Assembly: GCF_028583425.1 (NCBI RefSeq)
Contig: NC_072807.1
Location: 31,129,001 to 31,193,000, forward strand
Origin: Eublepharis macularius
Taxonomy: Eukaryota > Chordata > Lepidosauria > Squamata > Eublepharidae
Direction: 5' to 3'
DNA: 64,000 bases
Shown here: positions 23,401 through 32,720 of the stretch, in pieces
Numbering within the stretch: the stretch's first letter is position 1
Layout: every line of letters begins with the position of its first letter
Translations under genes and position numbers: made by a program
Notes under the pieces: generated by a model
Databases searched by the model: none
Told to the model about the DNA's origin: nothing
The model's input: only the letters and a program-made list of their open reading frames with translations

Positions 23401-24817
23401 GCAGGCAACCCGTTCTGGAGGGACTCTGGTATTGATCGGGATGGGCCCCGAAATGGTCACTGTGCCCCTTGTGAGCGCAGCTGCACGGGAGGTGGACATC
23501 AAAGGGATATTTCGATACTGCAACACGTGAGTAATTGCCAGGATCCTGATGGGCAGACAGTGTCCTGTTAAGTTATGCACGAGGAAGAAAAATGGAAGGC
23601 TTGCATTTTTTCCCCAAAATACACATGAGGAAGTTCCTTTGGAGAATCTTAAAGCAGCACTTAACTGAATGTGTGTGTGCAGAGTCAGTGGTACAGATTT
23701 GTTTCTTGCAATACGACAGAAACAGAGCTACCCTTTTTTGCTATTTCTATTTCAGAATCTCTATGTGAAGGGAAATTATTGACTCCATGCTCTTGGGCAA
23801 TTATAGTATCCTGAAAGGTTTCCCATGGCCAGGTTTTGCACCACCCAGTCATCTGGTTGGGTGTCGCCTCCTCCTTTGACCCCAAACTGCTGACAGTCAG
23901 CAGTGGGATCTCCACGCCCCAGCACTCTGTATGGTTGCCTCTTTAACTTATAGGGTCAGATTTCATCAGTACAACCCACTGAAGTTTATTTATTTTAGCA
24001 AAGCTTGAATTGATTTGAAAAGCTGACTCTCGGACTGCTCTAACAACTGTCCTCTAAGAACTCTTTAAATATCTTTTTTCTGGGAAACGTACTACTTTTT
24101 GTGCATCCCACTTCCTCTGGGATACCCTTTTAATTTTAAATTAAATCAAACCATTCTTAATATATCAATGCAGTTTTAAAAGCTATGGTTCAAAATGACT
24201 AAACTTGAAGAAAATAAATTGATAGTGTAGGAAGTGATGTAATGGTATTTCACGTTCCAATGGTGATGTAGATACGCTCCTACTAGGTAGTTTGATGTTG
24301 CTAAAGATGTCATGTTAATTACTTACACTTTAATTCAGAAAGGTTTCGTCTCTGTGTTTGGCTTTATGCTAGTTTTCAAATGTATATCTGTTTTCATTGA
24401 ACGTCATAACTATTGATCATATTGTAGTTTTGCTCTGTGAATGGCCTAACTATTGATTATATTTCATTCACTTGTAGTATGTAATCTGCCTTTAATCTCC
24501 ATGAGAAAGGCAGCTTGTAAACAATCAACAACAGTAATAAAAATTATACAGTTTTATTCTGTTGACCATTGCAGTCCTCCTGTGTCTCCATGCTTACAGG
24601 CTCTTCCAAAGATGGGACTTCTGCAAATCTTTATTTCGATTTTCTTGACAGGTGGCCCATGGCGATCGCCATGCTTGCGTCTAAGAAAGTGAATGTCCAG
24701 CCATTGGTGACTCATCGTTTTCCTTTGGAAAAAGCTCTGGAAGCTTTTGAGACAACCAGAAAGTGCATAGGGATAAAAATCATGCTGAAGTGTGATCCCA
24801 GTGACCAGAATCCTTGA
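11285..24817 (+). CDS. SORD: Sorbitol dehydrogenase, complete 9-exon gene
   Basis: Zinc- and NAD-dependent medium-chain dehydrogenase that oxidises sorbitol to fructose in the cytosol (polyol pathway). Nine exons with GT-AG introns join in frame to 1071 nt, giving 356 aa; the human protein is 357 aa. Visible in the product: the zinc-site Cys44 in [10 protein letters not shown], His69-Glu70 in GHEASG and Glu155 in LIEPLSVG; the nucleotide-binding GAGPIG at 179-184; and a C-terminus [13 protein letters not shown] like that of mammalian SORD. The start ATG gives [14 protein letters not shown], matching the family N-terminus, and lies in a CpG-rich region. The gene converges on the dual oxidase gene downstream, the known vertebrate SORD-DUOX2 arrangement. 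No break is seen. Family assignment is from remembered homologues, not a search. Confidence 0.97.
11503..11676. mobile_element. Partial ttgccaacc-family MITE in SORD intron 1
   Basis: Right-end sequence gggttgggaaattcctggag at the left edge, then acctcagtggggtac and ctccagataattccc at the right; rearranged. Confidence 0.5.
13032..13065 (+). CDS. SORD: SORD exon 2
   Basis: A 34-nt exon encoding [11 protein letters not shown] plus one base. AG at 13030-13031, GT at 13066. Matches the ENYPIPEPGPNE stretch of mammalian SORD. Confidence 0.93.
13090..13260 (-). mobile_element. tRNA-derived SINE fragment in SORD intron 2
   Basis: Minus-oriented SINE-like order: cttacaccctgctg, agtgactcacataat, ttttatcctctcaacaa, then a degraded tRNA-like part. 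Confidence 0.4.
13274..13443. mobile_element. Partial ttgccaacc-family MITE
   Basis: Internal block cagagatcagttcccctgta and terminal block ccaagccaggaatagcaacc. Confidence 0.6.
14055..14135 (-). mobile_element. Penelope-like tail (minus) in SORD intron 2
   Basis: agcagcaccttaaaaactga, then gacaagatttccagggacta and ttcccttcatcagatac; the reverse of the tail at 31338. Confidence 0.6.
14715..14780 (+). repeat. 33-bp tandem duplication
   Basis: Two adjacent copies (14715-14747, 14748-14780) differ by one base; each starts aattttgatat and ends atgttctggc. Confidence 0.85.
15163..15446. mobile_element. hAT-like MITE, exact 8-bp target duplication
   Basis: Starts caggtctttttttt, ends aaaaagccctg. 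GTTGATGC repeats exactly at 15155-15162 and 15447-15454. Same family as 16005 and 63487. Confidence 0.8.
15536..15710 (-). mobile_element. CR1 LINE 3' end (minus)
   Basis: Contains aatcatagagttggaagggg and atctaatccaaccccctgcc, the reverse complement of the CR1 3' end. Confidence 0.75.
16005..16408. mobile_element. hAT-like MITE with 8-bp target duplication (7 of 8)
   Basis: Starts cggcttttttctgggaaaag, ends cagctgaaaaacagcactg. Flanks AGCTTACA (15997-16004) and GGCTTACA (16409-16416). Confidence 0.75.
16415..16660 (+). mobile_element. CR1 LINE 3' UTR piece
   Basis: gactagatgaaccattggtt and tccagcaatgctgctgttat match the end of the squamate CR1 3' UTR. Confidence 0.55.
16663..17560 (+). mobile_element. 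L2-like LINE 3' part, split by a Sauria SINE
   Basis: gttcgattactgcctagtta, then cagaagcttcagctgttaca and aaatgcgacagtgag correspond to the RLDYCN...KLQLVQNAA stretch near the end of L2/CR1-clade reverse transcriptases. The element resumes after the SINE. Confidence 0.55.
16826..17062 (-). mobile_element. Sauria-type tRNA SINE (minus)
   Basis: caacaacatttgatttatat, then gcccactcagagcggtttac and ggtgggtggggctgagagag, ending near gattagagtcccgtgctttt, the reversed tRNA-like head. Confidence 0.75.
17642..17806 (+). CDS. SORD: SORD exon 3 (zinc-site exon)
   Basis: Encodes [19 protein letters not shown] through [10 protein letters not shown]. It carries Cys44, His69 and Glu70 of the catalytic zinc site. 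Enters and leaves in phase 1. Confidence 0.95.
18490..18523. repeat. Short hairpin in SORD intron 3
   Basis: tatacctgcc and ggcaggtata form a 10-bp perfect stem with a short loop. Confidence 0.6.
18797..18956 (+). CDS. SORD: SORD exon 4
   Basis: Encodes [17 protein letters not shown] through THSANFCY, including the loop that binds a structural zinc in many relatives but not in SORD. The donor GT at 18957 splits the Lys codon. Confidence 0.95.
19095..19480 (-). mobile_element. L1-like 3' UTR piece in SORD intron 4
   Basis: AT-rich reverse stretch (aaatagaaattacatatgta, acatacaacaaaaaagaata) similar in style to the L1-like 3' end at 3 kb. No coding part. Confidence 0.35.
19632..19698. mobile_element. 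Palindromic MITE, same family as 1332
   Basis: cagtccaatcctaagcagag and gcttaggattgcactg; centre shortened. Confidence 0.65.
19775..19866 (+). mobile_element. Penelope-like tail in SORD intron 4
   Basis: tccgatgatgtgatcgctag, then tttatgctccaataaatgtg and tctttaaggtgccacaactc. Confidence 0.55.
20833..20951 (+). CDS. SORD: SORD exon 5
   Basis: Encodes [19 protein letters not shown] through KVFICGA, with Glu155 and the start of the GXGXXG nucleotide-binding loop. Confidence 0.95.
21529..21594 (+). CDS. SORD: SORD exon 6
   Basis: A 66-nt exon encoding [20 protein letters not shown] and IS, the rest of the dinucleotide-binding glycine loop and first helix. Phase 1 on both sides. Confidence 0.94.
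22072..22135 (-). mobile_element. Penelope-like tail fragment in SORD intron 6
   Basis: Reverse tail: aaagagttgtggcacttgta, then ctgcttcttcaggtgcataa. Confidence 0.4.
22449..22624 (+). CDS. SORD: SORD exon 7
   Basis: Encodes [19 protein letters not shown] through QTSIQAALY. The initial Asp is expected at the end of beta-2 in NAD-preferring members. Ends in phase 0 at GT 22625. Confidence 0.95.
22872..23055 (-). mobile_element. tRNA-derived SINE (minus) in SORD intron 7
   Basis: Ordered SINE blocks: cagccctgtgaaacagatta, cactgtgggcctgtcact, ggattggaacttgggtctcc, ctggtcctatctctgtacca. Confidence 0.55.
23405..23526 (+). CDS. SORD: SORD exon 8
   Basis: Encodes [20 protein letters not shown] through [11 protein letters not shown] plus two bases. 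AG at 23403-23404, GT at 23527. Confidence 0.95.
24652..24817 (+). CDS. SORD: SORD exon 9 (last coding)
   Basis: Encodes [20 protein letters not shown] through KCDPSDQNP and the TGA stop at 24815-24817. The C-terminus resembles the mammalian protein. Confidence 0.96.
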
Positions 24818-24949
24818 AAAATCAAGAACGCTGCACTCCGTTCCCTCTCTCATGTTATAAGGGCGGAGTACACTGAAGGCAAGCACTTACTGTTTAAGGG
24901 TTTTCCCCTGCCTTAAAATTGCAGAAATATGTAAAATTACATAGGAAGC

Positions 24950-24959
24950 AATAAATAAA
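24950..24959 (+). terminator. SORD: Proximal SORD polyadenylation signal (two overlapping AATAAA)
   Basis: Two overlapping AATAAA hexamers lie 133 nt past the stop codon. They could define a short 3' UTR. Confidence 0.55.
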
Positions 24960-26947
24960 AATTCTTAAACTCTTTAGACTAGAACAGATGTTGAAATCAG
25001 CTGAGCCATAAAATCAGTAGAAGGCGCTTGACAATGATTGATGTAGAGCTGAAATACATTGGAAGAATCACATGGTTCAGCATTTGCTGAGCTGTACTAG
25101 TTCATCAGTGAAATCGTAAGCAGAGTGACTCCAGTCTAAGCCCATTGAAATGCATTAACATTAGGGAAGCAGTTTCTTGACGAGCCATGTTGTTAGTTTT
25201 GTACATACAAGGAGGTGCATTTTCTAAAACAATGCGGGGTACTAAATTACGTAACTGCAGTTTGAAGGAGTAAAGGCTATGCCTTGTGGTCACTTTTGCT
25301 GTTAGATGCCCCCAGATTCTGTGCCTCAGATAATTCATGCCCCCCCCTGTTAATGCAGTGCATGCAATGTGCATTTTCTGTGCAGAAAACACTTCCCTGT
25401 AGGGACTGAGCATGAAACCAACCTCCCCCGTGAAAGGGCTGGATGAGATCTAATGACCAATGTTGTATGTGGTGTTATGTGAACAAGCTTCAGGCTAGTG
25501 TGTCCCTTCCATGCACCCCTCATGCCTCATGTATCCCCCTTCTGTCATGTTTGGTGGCAAACCATAACTTTGCTGCTGCATCATTATTTCCGTTTCTGGT
25601 TCAGAAGGCAAGCCCTACATTTCTCTGGTTCTGATGTAACTGCAACCTTCAGTATGCCTTAAAAGCAAGTGAAATTTCAGCATGAAAGAGGAGCAAGGTT
25701 GGCAGAAATGGCGGGAGAGGATTATCATGCAGGCCTGACTCTCATTCGTGTACTGCCAAACTATGGTGTCGGGAACTAGGCCAAAGTCTTGTGAATGTGC
25801 ATTGTACCCCATGTGGCTATATGGTGTCCTGATACCTTCGTTTTTTTTACTGTTCCTGTACCCTGGTCTTGATATGTAAAAGAAATGCCTAAAATGTGAA
25901 GAGTGGTGTGTATGTTTGAGGGGGGGGGGGCATAACTATGATGGCAGCGACATGCATTACATTTCAAGAGTACAAAAAATTTCACCTCCAAAAGAAGGCT
26001 TTGCATGATTATAACTACTTTCCATAGGATGACGTATTCATAAATTACTCCTGTCTACATAACTCTGGGTCAGCAAGCTCTTGCAATTCCATCATTGATG
26101 TGTTTATCTCTTGGAGTACCTCACGACCTTCAACCACTCGTTGTCACTAATGAATATTAGAAGAGTGAGGCTATACTGTCCTGGCTCAAGCTACTTGTAA
26201 ATTGAGCTGTTGAAAGGAAATGGAGTTCATGCCAGCAAGGTCTGATAGAAAGAGCTAAGTCCTGCATGGCTTAGCTGCCGCAAATACTCTTAAGAGATGT
26301 AATTTTTGTTTTAAAACTCAGGGTAACATGGAAAGAAAATACTTGCATCAAATAAATTCTTTTTTGCATCCAAATCGCTCTCCTTTTGTTAACTAGAAAG
26401 TAAATGTGGGCAGCAGTTTTCATAACAGTTGTTTTCATTCAGCTGCATTTTCTGTTCTATGCAAGGCACGTTGCATAGAACATGTTGGGCTCACATCTTC
26501 CACTAGACCCTTTTTGTGATTTCTCTTACTATAATGACGCCTTGTTCTGCTTGCGCTGCGTTGTGTGTCATGTCTCAACTGCCTCCTTTCTTCTGAAGTG
26601 TTTTTCCCTGCCTCAAATCTATAGTTTCTCTTTAAACAGGTACCAATTGAGTGACCAGTGGCTCATTGATAATTAATCATAAATTTGCCTCCAGTCAGTG
26701 GTCAATCATGAATGCCATGAAGGAGGAGAAAAGTCATACTTTCTTTTGCTTTGCAAACATTCACAGAGCAACAGATCCTCTGGCGTTCTCTCTCAATGCA
26801 ACAGTACAGGTGTTTTTCACAATTTCATTTTGATTTCATCGCCTGCCTGCCTTGATTTATTTTGTAGATTTGTGTTTTTGTTGCAGCCTGTGATATATTT
26901 CCCCAGGACAGCTGGAGTAAAGGAAGGCTTTATTGTGCTGGTTTGGA

Positions 26948-26953
26948 AATAAA
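26948..26953 (+). terminator. SORD: Possible distal SORD polyadenylation signal
   Basis: AATAAA followed at once by a GT-rich stretch (gttttgtggtt). It would give a 3' UTR of about 2.1 kb. The DNA between the two signals has few obvious repeats, which fits a long UTR but does not prove it. Confidence 0.4.
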
Positions 26954-27908
26954 GTTTTGTGGTTAGGAAGATGCCATGAAGGTTGGTGTCCTCCATTGTG
27001 CACAACTTGGTTTGGTGGCTGCAACTTGAAAGAATATCTGCAGTGCTCTTCTCAAAGGTTGGTTGGTTCGTTTTAGAGGCTGCCACACAGATCTCTGTCA
27101 ATAAAGTGGTCACTCTATTTGGGGTGAGAATTAAGGAGGAAAGTTTGCCTCCTACCTGCTGACACCCAGCCAGAGAAATGCAAGTCCTCTTCCTAGCACT
27201 CACAGTACTCATAAGCCATTCATTCACACACCAAATAAAATCCACTGTACACCCACTTATGGACTCCCCTGTATTGGTTTCAGCTGGATTCCTCTGTTGG
27301 CCTCCTTGCTCCTGACAAAAACATGCAGATGGAAGCTGAGACCTCCCATTATGATCCATTTTGATTGGATATGCGTTAGTAAACTCTGGCATGTTCAGTA
27401 CGGTGTGAAAAACTGAAGTCATCCATATTTCCTCTAGGCTAAACTATTTTAAAAGATCCCCCCATCCATGGCAGCCATTTTATAGTGCTGCCGAATACCA
27501 TTTCTTGAATGTTTCTAGCTGCCAGCACTGAGGTTAAGTGGTTTCGGATTCTGGACTTATTGATCTAATGGAATGAGCCCCACCCCCCTTTTGATAGTAA
27601 TGCATTCTTCAGTTCTGAATCTTCCACCTGCTTTGGGAACCTGTATACAGAGCCTTTGTGTCGGGGCTCTGGGCTTCCTCCCCAACATCTGTCCCTCGTA
27701 CCACTGCCTGATCTGTTGCTGAGAGCAAGAAGTATAGCTGAGCTGCTTTGGTATATGATGACTGTAAGCATGGGTGGCTTTCTTCCTTAATACAGATCAA
27801 AGATAAATTTGGCCAGTGTGAATGCAGAACATTCTGTTCTTTCCCCATTGGTGGCCGATTTGCTTTTTCAGCTCCCAAGTCATAGAAAATGATAGCTACC
27901 TTGTTGGT

Positions 27909-28124
27909 GGAAAGTGCTGTCAAGTTGCAGGGGAATTATAGTGACCCTGTAGGGTTTTCAAGGCAAGACAAGAGATGTTCAGAGGTGGTTTGCCATTGCC
28001 TGCCTCTGCGTAGCACCCCTGGACTTCCTTGGTGGTCTCCTGCCCAAGTATTAAGCAGGGCTAAATGTATTTAGATTCTGAGGTTTGGCAAGATCAGGCT
28101 AGCCTGGGTCATCCAGGTCAGGGG
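27909..28124 (-). mobile_element. 5S rRNA-derived SINE (minus)
   Basis: Tail part gtgctgtcaagttgcagggg, body gttcagaggtggtttgccat, and a 5S-like head on the minus strand (gacctggatgacccaggcta). Confidence 0.7.
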
Positions 28125-28261
28125 TTAGCTGCCTTATGAGAGCAGAGAGACTGTATACATTTTGCAAAATAAAGAATAAAATAAATAGAAAGCAAGTGGG
28201 CATAGGGTGGTTATAGACTCCATAGCCATAATGCCCTGGATAATGTGTGCCATTCTAGCTG

Positions 28262-28925
28262 GCTGTGTATCTGCTATCTGCCGTCAAGTCGTTTCTGACC
28301 TATGGCAGCCCTGTGAATGAAAGCCCTCCATAACATCCTATCATTTACAGACTTGTCCCAATCTTGCAAACTGGAGGATGTGGCTTATTTTACTGAGTCA
28401 AGTTATCTCGTTTTGGGTCTTCTTTTCCTACAGCTTTCCACTTTTCCTAGCATTATTGACTTTCCCAGAGAGTCTTCTTATGATGCGGCCTTGGTTTTGT
28501 CATTTTAGGGAGAATTCAGGTTGGATTTAATCTAGAACCCACTTATTTGTCTTTTTGGCCATCCATGGTATCCACAAAACTCTGCTTCAGCACCACATTT
28601 CAAACAAATCAATTTTCTTCCTGTCAGCTTTCTTCACTGTCCAACTTTCACATCCATATATACTAATAGGGAATACCAGAGTTTGAATTATCTTGATCAT
28701 GATCCCCAGAGAGACATTATCTTTAAGGATCTTTGCTAGTTGCCTCACAGCTGCTCTTCCAAATCTCAATCTTCTTCTGACTTCTTGGGTGCAGTTTCCC
28801 TTTTGGTTGGTGATTGAACCAAGAAATAGAAAATCTTGAACAATTTCAATTTCCTCATTGTCAATTTTAAAATTGTGTAATTCTTCAGTAGTCATTACTT
28901 TTGTCTTGTTGGCTAATGGTCACAA
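28262..28925 (-). mobile_element. RTE/BovB-like LINE 3' part (minus)
   Basis: The frame 28587-28895 reads FLFLGSITNQKGNC, EVRRRLRFGRAAVRQLAKIL, FPISIYGCESWTVKKADRKK and IDLFEMWC, as at the end of RTE-type reverse transcriptases. The untranslated tail (gccgtcaagtcgtttctgac) extends to 28262. Confidence 0.75.
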
Positions 28926-30045
28926 AAAAAAGCTCCGGTGTGGGCTCTACTTGTTCAGACAGCTCTGTGTAATTCCTGCCTCTTGGCTAGCGCATGGCAT
29001 GAGGGAAAAATGGTTATCCGAATCTATCCACACATGAGAGAATGACAGCTTCTGTTGTGATTTGTGCTCATCCATGACACCTTGTTGAACAAATATTTGC
29101 TACTTGAGCTATTTAAAGTAAATAGGCCAAGAATACAATGACGAGGTAATATTGGCACTAGTATTTAATGGCATTTTCCCTTGTTTGGGTTTAAAATTAG
29201 AAAAGGGCAAAAATATTTCAAATAAACAGGTCAGGGCTGGATGGGACGGGGAACCACCAAACCAGGCCCTACTTCCCTGAGTTCAGAGCCCTGACTTGTT
29301 AAATAAACCCATTACCAAAAATGATCATATGATCAAATGCTCTGTATGTAATGTACGGCTGATATATGGAGAATGCTGTCCAGCAGAGCTAAATCCAGGT
29401 TTGGGAGCAGGGGAGAAAACAAACTCCACTTTGCCCAGCTGCCTGAATTTGGTCTCCATGGCAAATTGGAGAAAGGTGAAGGCTTCCGAGTTCGGAAACC
29501 TTTTAATTGTGCTCTGCGTGCATAAAGAGAGTTGAGGTGGGTGGGAGGGAGCAAGAGAGCTGTCCTGGTGCCCATTTGTGGCCAAGTTTTTCATGGTGCT
29601 TGAATGCGGCCAGTCTCTTGTCATGGTTCAGCCTGCACTTCTTCCTGTCCTGAGTGATTGCCCACACAGTTTGCAGATAGCATTACTGGATATGTTGGGT
29701 TTCAGGAGCCTTTGATATAGCTCATGGTTGCATTGGAGTTGATGAAGACTGTCAAAATTTAGAACTATTTGTGGGGGTCAGCTCTACCAGCATCAATAAT
29801 TTGATCTCTAGCTACAGGTGGGTGAGCGCTGCTCAAATTTCACTAGTTCTTAGAAATCTGGACTATCTGTATGATCCATGAGACTAGGGTTAACTCAGGA
29901 CTTTCCCCTTCAATCAAGATTTCCTTGTTTGAATTCTTGATTTTCCCTTGGTTGAATCTTCAAATTTATTTCCGTGTTAGCAAACTGCTATCACACGACT
30001 GAAACTAAGATACTAAAATGTAATGCCATAAAATAGCTTTACAGT
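28926..30045. other. No gene recognised
   Basis: Open frames of 79-99 codons overlap on opposite strands with no known domain. Confidence 0.45.
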
Positions 30046-30243
30046 TGTGTGTGTGTGTGTGTGTGTGTAAAGTACTGTCAAGTCGCAGACCATTTATGGC
30101 ATCAAAACAAGAGATGAACAGAGGTGGTTTGCTATGGCCTGCCTTTGCGTTGTGACTGTAGACTTCCCATTCAAGTACTAACCGGGACTGACCCTGCTTA
30201 GCTTCTGAGATCTAACAGGATTGGGCTAACCTCAGTATGACTA
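30046..30243 (-). mobile_element. 5S rRNA-derived SINE (minus) with GT repeat at its tail
   Basis: A (GT)n run at 30046-30068 is followed by actgtcaagtcgcagaccat, gaacagaggtggtttgctat, and a 5S-like head (on minus: agctaagcagggtcagtccc). Confidence 0.7.
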
Positions 30244-30440
30244 AAAGTCGTGTACTCAAATATAAAACCATAAAATGGATTTACAGTCATATAAATATAA
30301 TTACATATAAAGCACTTGTAATATTGTAGACAAAATCAATAAAGTACAATAAATATACATGCCAAACCTTCCCTTAAAATCACAAATAATTAGATTTCAG
30401 ATATCTACAACTCATTCATGTTGTCTTATAGCAATTTCAA
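30244..30440. other. AT-rich stretch, possible L1-like 3' UTR
   Basis: Very AT-rich, no coding potential; similar in composition to the other L1-like tails. Confidence 0.3.
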
Positions 30441-30899
30441 TTAAGATTATGTACTGTGTACACAAGATCTAGATATACGTCTAAGCATATGTATCTTTTA
30501 CATGATTCAAGTTTGGAAATGTCTTTTCATATACATAACAACAAAACTGGAAATCTTGTGCGTGTGCAAATCATACAGAAGAAAGTTTGTGCTGCCTGTT
30601 TTAGAATTCTAAATCTAGACCCTCATCGTATTGTTTATTCTTAATTGCTGGGGACAAGGGTGATTCTTCTGTGCCTTTGGCAACTATATAGCAGCTTGCA
30701 GTACAACAGGTGCAGCTTCCCTAATTTGAAGATGCAGTGATAGGAGAAGCTTCACCAGCTGGATTCCTATGTATAACACTACTATTAACACACAGGAGTT
30801 CTGCTAGTAATTGGCACCCCTATTCTTAGCACACTGTTGGAAACTCCAGCAGTATAATTAGATTATCTCTTTACAAAGAAGAGGACTCATTAAACGACT

Positions 30900-31455
30900 A
30901 TTTATGGCTGCTGAAAAATCCAAATGTGCTTGAGCTAGTGTTTAAATAATATAAAATGCATGTACCACTTTTTATAAATCTAGGGAATTCCATATTTCTG
31001 CTGCGAAGAAAAATCCAATGTCCCGATTTAACCATCGTTGACCTAAGAGTAGCAGTTCTCAAACAGAGAAACTTCAAAAGAAAATTACAATGCAAGATTG
31101 CTGAAACTGAGTTTATTTACAAATTTGGAACAATGGACACCGCCCCCCCCCCCCCCCGCCGGTTGAATGGGACAGTGGATTTTTCTCTCACTACAGATGC
31201 TAATTTTCTGCACTTCACGCCCTGGATCTATCAAGCTAATTACGACATGTATTATAGCTAGCTTCCGGACACTCTAATTCGCAATATTCCTCCCTCTCTC
31301 TGCCTGGATTATAAAGACTCCTTAACTTTTTCCACTCCTTGTATCTAATGAAGGGAGCTTGACTCTTGAAATCTTATACTCTAGCTGGTCTTTAAAGTGC
31401 TGCTGGGCCCAAACCATGCTCTTCTACTGCAGATCAACAGGTATACTCACCTGAA
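30900..31455 (+). mobile_element. Penelope-like element: endonuclease C-terminus joined to its tail
   Basis: The frame ending at 31261 contains FKRKLQCKIAETEFIYKFGT and RLNGTVDFSL. These resemble the RE-xFWIYKLxTxxPxGLN and closing segments of Penelope-like reverse transcriptase/GIY-YIG proteins. About 75 bp later comes tctaatgaagggagcttgac and tctttaaagtgctgctgggc, the same tail found alone elsewhere in the window. This links the tails to Penelope-like elements. Confidence 0.55.
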
Positions 31456-31510
31456 ACTACTACAGTGTAGAAAAGTGCAGGGAGAAGAGGAGGGATGTCT
31501 CTGCTGAGGA

Positions 31511-31640
31511 GAGTTTCAGGTGGGTAGCCCTCTTGGTCTGCAGTAGAAGAGCAGGAGTTGAGTCCAGTCATACCTTAAAGGCCCACAAGATTTCCAAGGT
31601 GTAAGCATGCAAGAGTAACAACTCCCTTTGACAGATACAA
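31511..31640 (-). mobile_element. Penelope-like tail (minus), inverted to the one at 31338
   Basis: gtttcaggtgggtagccctc, then cataccttaaaggcccacaa and aactccctttgacagatac. Together with 31338-31455 it forms an inverted pair, a common Penelope arrangement. Confidence 0.6.
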
Positions 31641-31665
31641 ATATGGTTGCCAACCTCCGGGTAGT

Positions 31666-32495
31666 TAGAAACAACAAGTCCGGGAATAAACCATTAGCCA
31701 ACAATTATATTGTATAATTTTCCTTTTTAAATAACTGCAAAGTGCAAAAGTGCAGAAAGTGACTTAATAAATATACAATATCAAATGACATGGACAAGAA
31801 ACATACAAGAAAAGGGCTTTCTTAAATACATTACCCTGGGCATGTAAGAAAGCCCTTTTCTTGTATGTTTCTTGTCCATGTCATTTGATATATGCTCGCT
31901 ATGGATTGAGATAAAAAGGAATATTGACGGCAGTCACTTTAGAGCAATTAGTAAAATGGTGACCTGTGAGTATAAGGTGTATATATGTATGAAATAATGA
32001 TATTTGTAATAGGGGTTTTATATTTTTTATATATTTATGTATATATATTTTTATATATTTTTATATATTTATAAAATACAGATGTATTTTTGTTACAGTC
32101 CAGTTTTAATTGTGCCCAGAAGAAGTGTGATACATACGAAACGGGAATTGTATAATATGCTCGCATAATCCCGTCGGCACATTTTGGATGTTCCTGCAAC
32201 TTGGACTGGAGTCACCCTTTCCTTTAGCTTTGTGACCGTCTGGACATTTACGACTGAGCCCATTGTGGCGTTTATCACAGTTTCGCTGGATATTGGTATT
32301 TACCATAATGACTTGGACATAGGAAAAGGATTTTGATTGTATTTATTGAATTGTATATTTATTAAGTCACTTTCTGCACTTTTGCACTTTGCACTTATTT
32401 AAAAAGGAAAATTATACAATATAATTGTTGGCTAATGGTTTATTCCCGGACTTGTTGTTTCTAGCTACTACTGTCCGGGCTTCTCCCTGCTGTTT
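31666..32495 (+). mobile_element. 830-bp Penelope-like element with hammerhead-like fold and long inverted repeats
   Basis: Inserted in a ttgccaacc-family MITE with a 19-20 bp target duplication (31647-31665 and 32496-32515). Outer arms of about 115 bp (31668-31783 and about 32345-32463) are inverted copies, as in aagtgacttaataaatatac and gtatatttattaagtcactt. A second hairpin at 31780-31895 has arms of about 45-50 bp. At 32111-32181 lies a three-way junction like a type I hammerhead. No long reading frame. Confidence 0.7.
32111..32181 (+). ncRNA. Hammerhead-ribozyme-like fold, probably degraded
   Basis: Stem I tgtgcc (32111-32116) pairs with ggcaca (32176-32181). Core box cagaaga is at 32117-32123, one extra a at 32124. 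Stem II is gtgtg/catac. Then gaaa at 32138-32141, stem III acggga (32141-32146) with tcccgt (32169-32174), and c at 32175 at the cleavage position. Canonical box 1 is CUGANGA, so there are two departures (A for U4, one extra A). Activity is doubtful. Confidence 0.5.
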
Positions 32496-32720
32496 TTGCC
32501 AAACCTCCAGGTAGTGGCTGGAGGTCTCCCGGAATTACAACTGGTTTCCAAGCCACAGAGATCAGTTCACCTGGAGAAAATAACTACTTTGGAGGGTAGA
32601 CACTATGGACTTATGCTGTGCCAAGGTCCTTTCCCTCCCCAAACCCCACTTTCTCCAGGTTTCTCCAGGTTTCATCCCCCCAGATCTCCAGGAATTGCCC
32701 AACTTGGAGCTGGCAGCCCA

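Larger units (their letters stand above)
24818..27900. other. SORD 3' flank; likely 3' UTR, no further gene
   Basis: Holds the two polyadenylation candidates and a partial MITE at 25107-25150. The longest open frame here, 201 codons on the minus strand at 26817-27422, matches no family I recognise and is probably chance. Confidence 0.45.
31645..32720. mobile_element. ttgccaacc-family MITE split by the 830-bp element
   Basis: The left end ggttgccaacctccgggtag is at 31645; the rest resumes at 32496 (ttgccaaacctccaggtagt, gagatcagttcacctggaga) and ends near 32720 (agctggcagcc). Confidence 0.7.

Noticed and set aside
26817-27422. A 201-codon open frame on the minus strand, the longest single one in the window
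   Set aside because: No known domain, no start context or splice support, and one frame of this length is expected by chance in 64 kb. It also lies in the likely SORD 3' flank.
27909-28124. A 5S rRNA gene because of the 5S-like block
   Set aside because: The similarity is partial, diverged and fused to a SINE body; it recurs at four other places in the window.
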